Below, piece after piece: positions 43,570-51,907 of a stretch of 64,000 bases of DNA. The stretch lies in contig VGRY01000005.1 of assembly GCA_016875195.1 (NCBI GenBank), forward strand, positions 1 to 64,000, written 5' to 3'. The notes under the pieces are model-generated. The model ran no database searches, was not told the DNA's origin, and worked only from the letters and a program-made list of their open reading frames with translations. Made by a program: the position numbers and the translations under genes. The number at the start of each line of letters is the position of its first letter. Position 1 is the first letter of the stretch. The stretch is from Deltaproteobacteria bacterium (GTDB lineage Bacteria > Desulfobacterota > BSN033 > UBA1163).

Positions 43570-44529
43570 ATGAAATTGAATAGGTTGATGTGTTTAGGTT
43601 GTGGGTTATTCATTCTTTTAATGGTACCTCTTATCTCTTTCGGTCAGGAGAAAGTGGACATAAAATTCATGACCGGCCCGATGGGAGGATCTTGGTATCC
43701 ATTGGGAGGAGCCATTGCCGAATTGATCCAGAAAGAAATTCCAGGAACGACAGTCACCGTTTCTCCGGGAGGAGGAATGGCCAATGTGGTCGGCGTTGAG
43801 GGGGGAAAGGCCGATATCGGTTTTGGAAACTCTCCTACCAGTGTGGATGCGGTATACGGGAAAGAACCTTTCAAAACCAAAGCCAATAACGTGAAACAGT
43901 TGGCCAACCTCTACCCTCAATACTACCAAATGTTTGTCCTGGAGGAGTCAGGGATCAAGACGGTTGCAGACCTCAAAGGAAAAGTCATCTGTCCCGGACC
44001 GAAAGGACACACAGGTGAACTTGTAAGCCAGCAGATCCTTCAGGTGTATGGTCTTTCCTACAAAGATATGTCCAAGGTGCAACATGTGAGCTATACGGAC
44101 TCCACCTCGCTGATGAAAGACGGACATGCGCATGCCTGGCTTCCTGGCACCACCATCCCTGCTTCCCAAGGACTGGATTTGGCCACGACCAAGAAGATCC
44201 GACTCCTTTCGATCCCCGACGATAAGATCAAGGAAATGCAAAAGTTTAACGTGGGATATTTGAAGCGGATCATCCCCAAAGGGACCTATTCCGGCGTGGA
44301 TTATGACGTCGCCACGATAGGATATTTTACCCACATGGTCGTTAGTGCAAAACTCCCCGATGATCTAGTTTACAAGCTCACGAAGATCCTTGCAGGGAAC
44401 GTGGACCGACTGGCCCAGGTGGTCAAGGACATGAAGGGAGTAACTGTAGAGGATCTGGCACTCGATATCGGTGTTCCCTTCCACCCTGGGGCATTGAAAT
44501 TTTACAAAGAAGCGATGGTCATCAAATAA
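43570..44529 (+). CDS. TAXI-type TRAP transporter solute-binding protein
   Basis: A 319-residue protein with a signal peptide (MKLNRLMCLGCGLFILLMVPLISFG) and the TAXI start VDIKFMTGPMGGSWYPLGGAIAEL. Later come CPGPKGHTGELVSQQIL and the C-terminal VPFHPGALKFYKE. It is paired with the permease at 44619 and is clearly different in sequence from the binding protein at 38695, so a different acid is likely. AAGGAGG precedes ATG 43570; the earlier in-frame start overlaps the promoter. Confidence 0.93.
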   Translation: MKLNRLMCLGCGLFILLMVPLISFGQEKVDIKFMTGPMGGSWYPLGGAIAELIQKEIPGTTVTVSPGGGMANVVGVEGGKADIGFGNSPTSVDAVYGKEPFKTKANNVKQLANLYPQYYQMFVLEESGIKTVADLKGKVICPGPKGHTGELVSQQILQVYGLSYKDMSKVQHVSYTDSTSLMKDGHAHAWLPGTTIPASQGLDLATTKKIRLLSIPDDKIKEMQKFNVGYLKRIIPKGTYSGVDYDVATIGYFTHMVVSAKLPDDLVYKLTKILAGNVDRLAQVVKDMKGVTVEDLALDIGVPFHPGALKFYKEAMVIK

Positions 44530-44549
44530 ACCCTTTGATGCATTGGGCA

Positions 44550-44601
44550 AAAACAATTGAATTGTTTTTGAATGAGGCGGGAATGGATTCATTCCCGCCT
44601 C
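44550..44601 (+). promoter_or_regulatory. Tandem hairpins between binding protein and permease genes
   Basis: AAAACAATT/AATTGTTTT (about 44550-44569) and GAGGCGGGAATG/CATTCCCGCCTC (44574-44601) form two strong stems with only a weak T run. Such structures between a binding-protein gene and its permease gene commonly stabilise the upstream mRNA or partly terminate, giving excess binding protein. Confidence 0.6.
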
Positions 44602-44618
44602 TGTTATAGGGAGACCGT

Positions 44619-46478
44619 ATGGAACGATTCCTCCGGATAGTTAAGAAGTTCATGGTCGTGCTCGCGATTTCTATGTCCGCTTACCACCTTTACACGGCTG
44701 CCTTCGGAGCGCCGGAGGCGATGATGCACCGTTCCATCCATCTCATCTTCACACTGGTTCTGATTATTCTTCTGGGAATTTCCAGCAGAATGGGAAAAAA
44801 GAAGATCAGTCTTTACATCGATTTTGGCCTTCTCTTGTTGGTACTTATTTCCATGAGCCATATTTTCCTCAATTACGACTATATCGTGACCCGGTACCCT
44901 TACGTTCATCCCCTGACCCAGTGGGATTTTGTGATGGGGATTGTGTTGACCCTGGTTCTTTTAGAGGCCTCGAGAAGGGTGATCGGATGGGCCCTGCCCA
45001 TCACGGCAGCCGCGTTTCTTCTCTATACCATCTTCGGTGAGCATCTCCCCGGACTGATGCGGCACACGGGGTTCACCCTCGAAACGATCATCGACCAGCT
45101 CTATTTGACCACCGAGGGGATCTTCGGCATTCCCCTGGGGGTTTCTGCGACCTATGTCATCCTGTTCGTGATCTTTGGTGCCTTTCTGGAGCAATCCGGA
45201 ACCGGACAGTTCTTTATGGATTTCGCCACCTCTTTGGTGGGGGGGGCCAGGGGAGGCCCTGGCAAGATCTCTTGCGTCTCCTCGAGCCTCTTCGGGACGA
45301 TTTCCGGAAGCGCGGTGGCCAATGTGATGGTCGATGGATGGCTCACCATCCCCTTGATGAAACGGACAGGGTTTAAACACGAATTTGCAGCCGCGGTCGA
45401 GGCCACGGCTTCCACTGGGGGGCAGATCATGCCTCCGGTCATGGGCGCGGCAGCCTTTGTCATTGCTGAATTTACGGGTATCTCCTACATCGATATCTGC
45501 AAGCATGCCTTGATCCCGGCCCTTCTTTATTACCTGGCCCTTTTCATGGCCATCCATTTCGAGGCCAGCAGGACGGGCCTTCTGGGCATCCCCAAGGAAG
45601 AAAGACCAGTTCTCAAAAGGGTGATCATCACGAAGGGGCATCTCTTTATTCCCCTCATCGTCATCGTCTATTTCATGCTGGCTGGATACACTCCCATGTA
45701 TGCCTGCATCTATGCGACCCTTTCAGTCCTTATTATCAGCATGCTCAGGGGGGACACTCGCATGGGATTGAAGAAGATCCTGGGTTCTCTGGAATTTGGG
45801 GCGATGAACATGCTGCCCGTGGCAGCGGCCTGCGCCTGTGCCGGTATCGTGGTGGGAACGATCAACTTGACCGGCCTGGGGTTGAAGTTCACCAGTCTCA
45901 TCCTCTTTATTGCAGGAGATTCACTCGTTCCCGCTCTCATCTTCACCATGATTGCCGGGATCATTTTGGGGATGGGACTCCCCACCACGGCGGCCTATAT
46001 TGTCCAGGCCGCACTCCTCATTCCGGCCCTGATCAAACTGGGGGTGCCGGTGATTGCAGCTCATCTCTTCGTCTTTTACTTTGCCATCATCTCCGCGATT
46101 ACGCCTCCAGTGGCCATGGCGGTCTATGCAGCCGCGGGTATCAGCGGGTCGAACATATGGAAAACAGGGATCGCGGCCATGAAGATCGGAGCCACGGGCT
46201 TCATTGTTCCCTTTATGTTTGTCTATGGTCCTTCCCTTCTGCTCATTGGCTCTCCCGGAAGTGTTATTGCCACTGTTATCTCCGCATCGATCGGTGTGGT
46301 GCTTCTCTCCGCCGGATTGATGGGATGGTTATTGAAAGAAGCAACCTTGTTGGAAAGGGCAATGCTCGTCGCCGGAGCCATCTTCCTGATCAAACCCGGA
46401 CTTTGGACTGATTTGATCGGCCTCGGCCTTCTGATGGTCGTTGTTTTTCTCCAGAAGTTCAGACATCGTTCGGGGTAA
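44619..46478 (+). CDS. TRAP transporter fused permease (TAXI type)
   Basis: A 619-residue polytopic protein, close in layout to the one at 40208: SAYHLYTAAFGAPEAMMHRSIHL at the start, GTISGSAVANVMVDGWLTIP, ASTGGQIMPPVMGAAAF, ACACAGIVVGTINLTGLG, and AITPPVAMAVYAAAGISG. It imports a carboxylate with the binding protein at 43570. No separate DUF1850 gene accompanies this set. Confidence 0.93.
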   Translation: MERFLRIVKKFMVVLAISMSAYHLYTAAFGAPEAMMHRSIHLIFTLVLIILLGISSRMGKKKISLYIDFGLLLLVLISMSHIFLNYDYIVTRYPYVHPLTQWDFVMGIVLTLVLLEASRRVIGWALPITAAAFLLYTIFGEHLPGLMRHTGFTLETIIDQLYLTTEGIFGIPLGVSATYVILFVIFGAFLEQSGTGQFFMDFATSLVGGARGGPGKISCVSSSLFGTISGSAVANVMVDGWLTIPLMKRTGFKHEFAAAVEATASTGGQIMPPVMGAAAFVIAEFTGISYIDICKHALIPALLYYLALFMAIHFEASRTGLLGIPKEERPVLKRVIITKGHLFIPLIVIVYFMLAGYTPMYACIYATLSVLIISMLRGDTRMGLKKILGSLEFGAMNMLPVAAACACAGIVVGTINLTGLGLKFTSLILFIAGDSLVPALIFTMIAGIILGMGLPTTAAYIVQAALLIPALIKLGVPVIAAHLFVFYFAIISAITPPVAMAVYAAAGISGSNIWKTGIAAMKIGATGFIVPFMFVYGPSLLLIGSPGSVIATVISASIGVVLLSAGLMGWLLKEATLLERAMLVAGAIFLIKPGLWTDLIGLGLLMVVVFLQKFRHRSG

Positions 46479-46539
46479 GGCTTGATGAGTGGGGTTATTA
46501 AGATGAATTCTTTCGCATTTTGTGTGAGCACTTTTATCT

Positions 46540-46592
46540 TCATAACCCCTCCACACCTCCCCTTAATTTAAGGGGAGACTGGGTGGGGTTAC
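46540..46592. repeat. C-rich/G-rich inverted repeat
   Basis: TAACCCCTCCACACCTCCCC, a TTAATTTAA centre, then GGGGAGACTGGGTGGGGTTA: the same element family as 7303-7352. Confidence 0.65.
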
Positions 46593-46661
46593 GAAGGGGC
46601 TGAAGGAGATAAAATTAAATTACCTCCTCATTACCCGTAAGGCTTTTTGAAGGGAGAATAC

Positions 46662-47912
46662 GTGTTGAAGAAAGCGGTTATTGTCAGTGCGGTGCGCACA
46701 CCGATTGGAAGGTACATGGGGATGTTGAAAGACATTCCTGCTTATGATCTGGGAGCGCTGGTGTTGAATGAGGCAGTCCGCAGGGCAGGGCTGGATCCGG
46801 GTCGGGTGGATGAGGTCATCCTGGGACAGTCCTATCAGAACGGGGAATATGTGAATATTGCACGGATGTCGCTTCTCAAGGCAGGATGGCCGGAGAAGAT
46901 TCCCGGCATCACCCTGGACCGGCGCTGTTGCACAGGGCTGGATGTGATTTGCTCTGCAGCGATGGCGATCCAGTCGGGGCATGCGGAGGTGGTGGTGGCG
47001 GGTGGCGTAGAGAGCATGAGCAGTGCAGAGTTCTTTCTTCCGGGAGAAGTCAAATGGGGGATCGGAGGTAAGAAGGGAATACCGAGGGGACATGGCGATC
47101 TTTCCATTTGGGGGATTCCCCTCTATGACCGGATTCAACGGGCCAGGGTGATGTCCCAGCCTGAAGAGAGATACGGGATACTGCCATCGATGATGTCCTG
47201 GGCAGAGACAGCAGCGAAGGAGGAAAAGATCTCAAGAGAGGAGTGCGATCGCTGGGCTCTGGAAAGCCACCGGAAGGCGTGTGCAGCCATGGAGACGGGC
47301 AAGTTCAGAGAAGAGATCGTTCCGGTGCCTGTTTCACAGGGTAAAGGAAAGGTATCATTGATTGAGCAGGACGAAACGCCAAGGTCGGATACGACCCTTG
47401 AACAGCTATCAAAACTTTCCCCTGTTTTAGGAGGGGTCTGCACTGCCGGAAACTCATCCTCGGAGAACGATGGGGCTGCAGCCTGTGTGGTCATGTCCGA
47501 AGAGAAGGCTGGGGCGTTAGGGTTGAAGCCTCTTGCATCGATCAAAGAGTTTGCCGTTGCGGGTGTGGATCCACGCTTTACCTATCAGGCAGTAGACCAT
47601 GCGGTCAGGAAAGTTCTTGCGAGGACAGATTTGAAAATCGATCAGATCGATTTAATCGAGATTCAGGAAGCATTTGCTGCCCAGGTTCTGGCAGATCTGA
47701 AGATGTTGAATATCTCGCAAAAGGATTATTCGAGAATCAATGTGAATGGATCGGGTATCTCCCTTGGCCATCCCATTTCGTGCACCGGGACAAGAGTGAT
47801 GGTCACACTCCTTCACGAATTGAAAAGGCGTGACAGTCGTTATGGCCTGGAGACCATCTGCGGCGGCGGGGGTCTGGGGATTGCAGCTATCTTCGAAAGG
47901 GAAAAGGGGTAA
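46662..47912 (+). CDS. Acetyl-CoA acetyltransferase (thiolase II type)
   Basis: A thiolase of about 416 residues. The nucleophile Cys is C89 in DRRCCTGLDV, the His region is EIQEAFAAQ (usual NEAFA, here QEAFA), and NGSGISLGHPISCTGTR and CGGGGLGIAAIF carry the second His and Cys. It condenses or cleaves acetoacetyl-CoA or a longer 3-ketoacyl-CoA. GTG 46662 follows GGGAG; TTG 46647 would add five residues. It is followed by a carbonic-anhydrase-like protein and a hydroxyacyl-CoA dehydrogenase, consistent with CoA-ester degradation. Confidence 0.92.
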   Translation: MLKKAVIVSAVRTPIGRYMGMLKDIPAYDLGALVLNEAVRRAGLDPGRVDEVILGQSYQNGEYVNIARMSLLKAGWPEKIPGITLDRRCCTGLDVICSAAMAIQSGHAEVVVAGGVESMSSAEFFLPGEVKWGIGGKKGIPRGHGDLSIWGIPLYDRIQRARVMSQPEERYGILPSMMSWAETAAKEEKISREECDRWALESHRKACAAMETGKFREEIVPVPVSQGKGKVSLIEQDETPRSDTTLEQLSKLSPVLGGVCTAGNSSSENDGAAACVVMSEEKAGALGLKPLASIKEFAVAGVDPRFTYQAVDHAVRKVLARTDLKIDQIDLIEIQEAFAAQVLADLKMLNISQKDYSRINVNGSGISLGHPISCTGTRVMVTLLHELKRRDSRYGLETICGGGGLGIAAIFEREKG

Positions 47913-47914
47913 CC

Positions 47915-47975
47915 CCCCTCTATTCCCCCCTTAAGTTAAGTCGTTGCGACTCGAAACCGAGGGGGGATGAAGGGG
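47915..47975. repeat. C-rich/G-rich inverted repeat with insert
   Basis: CCCCCCTCTATTCCCCCC and TTAAGTTAAG, then GTCGTTGCGACTCGAAACCGAG, then GGGGGATGAAGGGGGGTTA. A sister copy with the same ...CGACTCGCAACCGAG insert is at 48676-48768, so the insert moved or was copied with the repeat. Confidence 0.65.
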
Positions 47976-47979
47976 GGTT

Positions 47980-48588
47980 ATGGTAGAGAAAAAGAAAGAT
48001 CCTACTAATTTTAAAAGAGATCGAAGGGAACCATGCGTGAAGGATTTCCGTTCAAATCCATCCTTTCATATCACTCCTTTTGAAGGTAAATCTCCACAGT
48101 TTGATGAGACCGTTTTCATCGACCCATCGGCCAGGCTGATTGGAGATGTTGTGCTTGGACCTCATGTGTCCATTTTCCCTTTTGCACTTTTAAGAGCGGA
48201 TAGCAATCGAATTATTGTAGGGGAGCGTTCTGTTATCCTGGATAAGGTGCTTGTTGAGTCTCCAGGGAAAGAACCAGTGATCATTGAAGAGAGAGTTCTC
48301 ATCAGCCATGGCGCCATGCTCCATGGATGTGTTGTTAGGCAGGGAGCAATTGTGGGAATTGGGGCAATCGTTCTGGACAGAGCAGAGGTGGGCAGAAATT
48401 CTATTGTAGGAGCTGGAAGTGTTGTGCCTCCGGGGATGAAGATTCCGGATGATTCGCTGGTTCTCGGCATTCCGGCAAAGGTGGTAAGAACGCTGACCGA
48501 CGATGAACGGAAAAGATCGGCAGATCAGTTAACCGAGGCTTATGAGAAATCGAGAAAGTATATGAAGATCTTTCTGGAAAAACCGTAG
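47980..48588 (+). CDS. Gamma-carbonic-anhydrase-like left-handed beta-helix protein
   Basis: A 202-residue protein with hexapeptide repeats over residues 40-155 and a C-terminal helix. The family segment ISHGAMLHGCVV keeps two of the three zinc His, but the first (normally in a V-V-H turn) is replaced in KVLVESPG. Catalytic carbonic anhydrase activity is therefore doubtful. Related PaaY-like proteins occur in CoA-ester catabolic operons with thiolases, as here. The N-terminal 30 residues are outside the core and begin right at the repeat's edge, so the start may be later. Confidence 0.78.
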   Translation: MVEKKKDPTNFKRDRREPCVKDFRSNPSFHITPFEGKSPQFDETVFIDPSARLIGDVVLGPHVSIFPFALLRADSNRIIVGERSVILDKVLVESPGKEPVIIEERVLISHGAMLHGCVVRQGAIVGIGAIVLDRAEVGRNSIVGAGSVVPPGMKIPDDSLVLGIPAKVVRTLTDDERKRSADQLTEAYEKSRKYMKIFLEKP

Positions 48589-48675
48589 CGTCCAAACAGT
48601 TAAGGAATAAAAATTCAATCATATATTACGATATTTATTAAATGTCTAAGATAGTAAGGATATCGATTTGTAAAA

Positions 48676-48768
48676 TCCCTCCTAACCTCCCTTTGCCAAA
48701 GGGAGGGATTACCCCTCTTTGGCAAAGTCGGTACGACTCGCAACCGAGAGGGGTGAGGGGAGATTTTC
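48676..48768. repeat. C-rich/G-rich inverted repeat with insert
   Basis: AAATCCCTCCTAACCTCCC and GCCAAAGGGAGGGATT, then CCCCTCTTTGGCAAAG, GTCGGTACGACTCGCAACCGAG and GGGGTGAGGGGAGATTTT. It is close to the copies at 12825 and 47915. The sequence after it (TTCCAATG.TTATGTCAATTCAATT) also matches the end of the gap at 7366-7392, so a longer unit was copied. Confidence 0.7.
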
Positions 48769-48828
48769 CAATGTTTATGTCAATTCAATTCGAAGACTGT
48801 TAATAAGTAATTTATTAGAGGAGAGACA

Positions 48829-49776
48829 ATGCCGGCAGATCAAATAAAAAGAGTGTTGGTGATTGGGGCAGGGACCATGGGCCATTCCATAGCGCTGGTT
48901 TTTGCCCGGGGTGGTTATGAAGTCGATCTTGTGGATCTTGATGAGAACATCCTTAAAAAAAGCCTCGGCCTGATTCAATCCAATCTGCGGACCCTGAAAG
49001 ATGCGAAGATGGTCCATGTAAGGTCGATTCCTAAGATTTTGAGCCGGATCCATCCTTTCACTTCTCTTGAAGTGGCAGAGAAGGCGGATCTGGTTATAGA
49101 GGCTATATCAGAAAGTCCAAAAGCAAAACGAAAACTTTTTCAGACTCTGGATCGTCTCTGTCCTGCCAGAACGATCTTTACCAGCAATACCTCCTATCTC
49201 AATATCTTTCAATTAACCAAAGGAATCCGCCCGGACAAGATGTTGATTGCTCACTGGTACGCACCTCCACATCTCATTCCCCTTGTTGATCTAGTCAAAG
49301 GTCCTGGAACATCCGCAAAGACAATAAAAACAGCGAAAGAGATTCTCTTGAAATTGGGGAAGACGCCGGTGATGATGGAGAAGTTCATTCCCGGATACAT
49401 TTCCAATCGCCTCCAAAGAGCAATGGCAAGGGAGATCTTCTTCCTTCTGGATGGAGGATATGCCACAGCAGAGGAGATCGACCGGGCAGTGAAGAGCAGC
49501 CTTGGGATCAGAATTCCTATTGTCGGAGTGGTTCAACGGTATGATTTTACAGGATTGGACCTTGCCCTCGACTTTGAAAATAACCCTTCTATCCATCTGG
49601 TCTCAAAGAAGAGAAGACCAAAGACCTTGATCCAGTTGGTAAAAAAGGGGTGTCTGGGGGTCAAATCGGGTAGGGGATTCTACGATTATACCTCAAAGGA
49701 TATACGGGAAGTTTTGAAAGAACGTGACCGGAAGTTGATCAAATTGCTGAAGTTTTTAGACCGGGAGAAATTTTAA
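48829..49776 (+). CDS. 3-hydroxyacyl-CoA dehydrogenase
   Basis: A 315-residue protein. NAD-binding VLVIGAGTMGHSIALVFARGG (residues about 7-27), EAISESPKAKR, the catalytic His region IAHWYAPPHLIPLVDLV, then PGYISNRLQRAMAREIFFLLDGG and a C-terminal 3HCDH domain. It oxidises an L-3-hydroxyacyl-CoA with NAD. In this setting it would feed the thiolase upstream. The H-W-Y-x-P form of the active-site loop differs from the fatty-acid H-F-F-N-P form and suggests a shorter or substituted substrate. Confidence 0.88.
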   Translation: MPADQIKRVLVIGAGTMGHSIALVFARGGYEVDLVDLDENILKKSLGLIQSNLRTLKDAKMVHVRSIPKILSRIHPFTSLEVAEKADLVIEAISESPKAKRKLFQTLDRLCPARTIFTSNTSYLNIFQLTKGIRPDKMLIAHWYAPPHLIPLVDLVKGPGTSAKTIKTAKEILLKLGKTPVMMEKFIPGYISNRLQRAMAREIFFLLDGGYATAEEIDRAVKSSLGIRIPIVGVVQRYDFTGLDLALDFENNPSIHLVSKKRRPKTLIQLVKKGCLGVKSGRGFYDYTSKDIREVLKERDRKLIKLLKFLDREKF

Positions 49777-49857
49777 GAGAAGCATAAGGTATCTGTATAA
49801 TTATTGGAAACAAAATAGCTATTTTGTTGTCTTTATAAGAGGAGACACACAGATTTA

Positions 49858-50448
49858 ATGGAGCGTTCTCCGAAGATTCAGAAAGAGGTGATTGAGGGGT
49901 GTAAGGCTGGAGACGAAAGAGCCTTTTCGGAGATCGTTCTCACTTATCAGAAGAAAGTGTTTAATATTGCCTTTCGGATGTTAGGGAACCGGGAGGAGGC
50001 AAAGGAGTTGTCCCAGGAGGTTTTCCTCTCTGTCCTGGAGTCGATTAAAGATTTAAAAGAGGCGGTCAAATTTGAATCTTGGTTAACGCAGATCACCTTG
50101 AACCACTGTCGAAATCGCTGGAAATATTTGAAGCGTAGGCAATATTTTAAGACCGACTCGCTGGACGATCCCATTGAAACGGAAGACGGAGAGATGGAGA
50201 GACAGGTTTTTGACCCTTCCGATAATCCGGAAACCACCTTCGAAAAAAAGATGATTCGGCAGTTTGTTCAAAGGGGATTAATGAAGTTGAAGGAAGACCA
50301 AAAAGAGATGATTGTATTGCGGGACCTTCAGGGATACTCTTATGAAGAGCTTGGAGAATTGTTTTCCCTTCCTGAAGGGACAATCAAGTCGAGGCTTCAT
50401 AGGGCCAGAATGGACCTCAAAGAGATTCTTGAAAGATCTGTGCATTAG
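49858..50448 (+). CDS. ECF-type RNA polymerase sigma factor
   Basis: A 196-residue protein. Region 2 has AFSEIVLTYQKKVFNIAFRMLGN and EEAKELSQEVFLSVLE; region 4 has LRDLQGYSYEELGELFSLPEGTIKSRLHRARMDLKEIL. It is a RpoE/SigW-like alternative sigma factor for envelope stress genes. Its presumed anti-sigma factor is the next gene, 293 bp away and separated by a repeat, where such pairs normally overlap. Confidence 0.92.
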   Translation: MERSPKIQKEVIEGCKAGDERAFSEIVLTYQKKVFNIAFRMLGNREEAKELSQEVFLSVLESIKDLKEAVKFESWLTQITLNHCRNRWKYLKRRQYFKTDSLDDPIETEDGEMERQVFDPSDNPETTFEKKMIRQFVQRGLMKLKEDQKEMIVLRDLQGYSYEELGELFSLPEGTIKSRLHRARMDLKEILERSVH

Positions 50449-50514
50449 TACTTTATGGATAATATTATATGGTGAATAGCAATCACATGTTGGCGAGATT
50501 ATATACAATTAATT

Positions 50515-50690
50515 GGGTCAAAATTCGAAGCACGAAATCCGAAACTCGAAACAATCTCAAATGAACAAATTTTAAATGTTCGAAACAGGAAAGTTTGGAA
50601 ATTTAGATTTCGAAAATTTGAATTTGTTTCGGATTGGTCCTAAGAGGACGCTTCGCCCGATATTCGGATTTCGGATTTTCCCAGATCCAA
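50515..50690. repeat. CGAAATCCGAA inverted repeat between sigma and anti-sigma genes
   Basis: Copies of CGAAGCACGAAATCCGAAAC face TTTCGGATTGG and TTCGGATTTCGGATTTTC. It is the same family as 33557-33695 and 57278-57425. Confidence 0.7.
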
Positions 50691-50740
50691 TAACCGTTTG
50701 GATACTGAATGACTGAAACTAGGACCAAGGAGTAAAGTCG

Positions 50741-51775
50741 ATGGAATGCAGTGAAGTGCGTGACCAATTTTCCTCCCTGATAGAGGGAGACGTGAAGCCT
50801 CCGGAAGATGAGGGATTAAGAGAACATCTTCGTTCCTGTGAGGGTTGCCAAAAGGAATGGGAGCAGTTCAAACGGATGATGAGCTGGCTTCATAAAACTG
50901 AGGAAGAGGAGGTGCCGGAAGGATTTCTTTCAGAGATACAGAGAAAGCGGGAAGAACCAAAGGGAAAAGAGATTCGAAGCGGGACTTGGTTCTTGCGTTC
51001 TGCAAAAATTCCTATCCAGGCTGCGGCCATGGTGATGATCGTCTTTTTAGCCCTTTATCTCACCAAAATGGCGCCCTTTGATACGCTTGAGAAAAGAGCT
51101 GTTGAGAAACCTGAGGTTGCGGAATCGAGTAGGGATAAGGAAGCCCCTTTTTTAAAGGAAGAGGTGGAGCAGAAGAAACCCTCACCACCCCCCACCCTCT
51201 ATCGAAAGGATTATGTCCCAGAAGCCAAATCCTCTGTTTCTGATGAAAAAATAAGTGCCCAAGATAATATGGCTCAGAAGATGAAAGAGGGGGATAGGAG
51301 CCTGCCTGCTCCTCCTCTTAAGGAAGAGATAGCAAGTCCAAGGGAGATGGCGAAGGTAGAAGCGCCTCTTCAGGAAGAAAAGAGAAAAGAACCTGAGAGG
51401 GTTGGAGCAGCCAGGCTGTCTCTTGAAAAAAAATCAGCCCGGGAAATAACTTTGAAAATCAGTGACCGGGAGAAAGCCTATTCACAAGTTCAAGAGTTGG
51501 CAAAAAGAATGGGAGGCGAGGTGACTCGGGAGAATGTAGATGTCCTTCAGGCTTCTTTGCCTGCATCTACCTATGCAGAATTTGAAAATGAATTGACCCA
51601 AATCGGTTCCCCTCCTGCAGCCCCTAAACCCATTGTTCCAAAAGGGATGAAGGATGATTTGAAGCTTGCCGCCGGAAAGAGCAAGGAACAAGAGGAGAAA
51701 GGAAAAGAACTCTCCCAGCCAATGGCCTTGAAGGAAAATACTATTTCCATCCGCATCCACCTCATCCTCGAATGA
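50741..51775 (+). CDS. Zinc-finger anti-sigma factor with C-terminal DUF4349-like segment
   Basis: A 344-residue protein. The N-terminal ZAS zinc finger is LREHLRSCEGC (H-x3-C-x2-C). One membrane segment spans about residues 88-106 (AAAMVMIVFLALYL). A long Lys/Glu/Pro linker follows, then a periplasmic domain (ITLKISDREKAYSQVQELAKRMGGEV...). The last part resembles the DUF4349-type domain seen behind some anti-sigma factors. It would hold the sigma factor at the membrane until an envelope signal arrives. Confidence 0.85.
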   Translation: MECSEVRDQFSSLIEGDVKPPEDEGLREHLRSCEGCQKEWEQFKRMMSWLHKTEEEEVPEGFLSEIQRKREEPKGKEIRSGTWFLRSAKIPIQAAAMVMIVFLALYLTKMAPFDTLEKRAVEKPEVAESSRDKEAPFLKEEVEQKKPSPPPTLYRKDYVPEAKSSVSDEKISAQDNMAQKMKEGDRSLPAPPLKEEIASPREMAKVEAPLQEEKRKEPERVGAARLSLEKKSAREITLKISDREKAYSQVQELAKRMGGEVTRENVDVLQASLPASTYAEFENELTQIGSPPAAPKPIVPKGMKDDLKLAAGKSKEQEEKGKELSQPMALKENTISIRIHLILE

Positions 51776-51787
51776 TACCCGATCTAA

Positions 51788-51816
51788 TTGACTTGTCAGG
51801 ACAATCCTTGTATAAA
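51788..51816 (+). promoter_or_regulatory. Promoter of the LysM-NlpC/P60 gene
   Basis: TTGACT at 51788, a 17-bp spacer and TATAAA at 51811, about 90 bp before ATG 51908. Confidence 0.6.
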
Positions 51817-51907
51817 TAATAGCAATTCACTCATTCTCATCTTATATCATCTCAGCGATCAGGTATAATTATCATTTCTGATTCAGGATTATACCAGAAA
51901 GGGGGGC

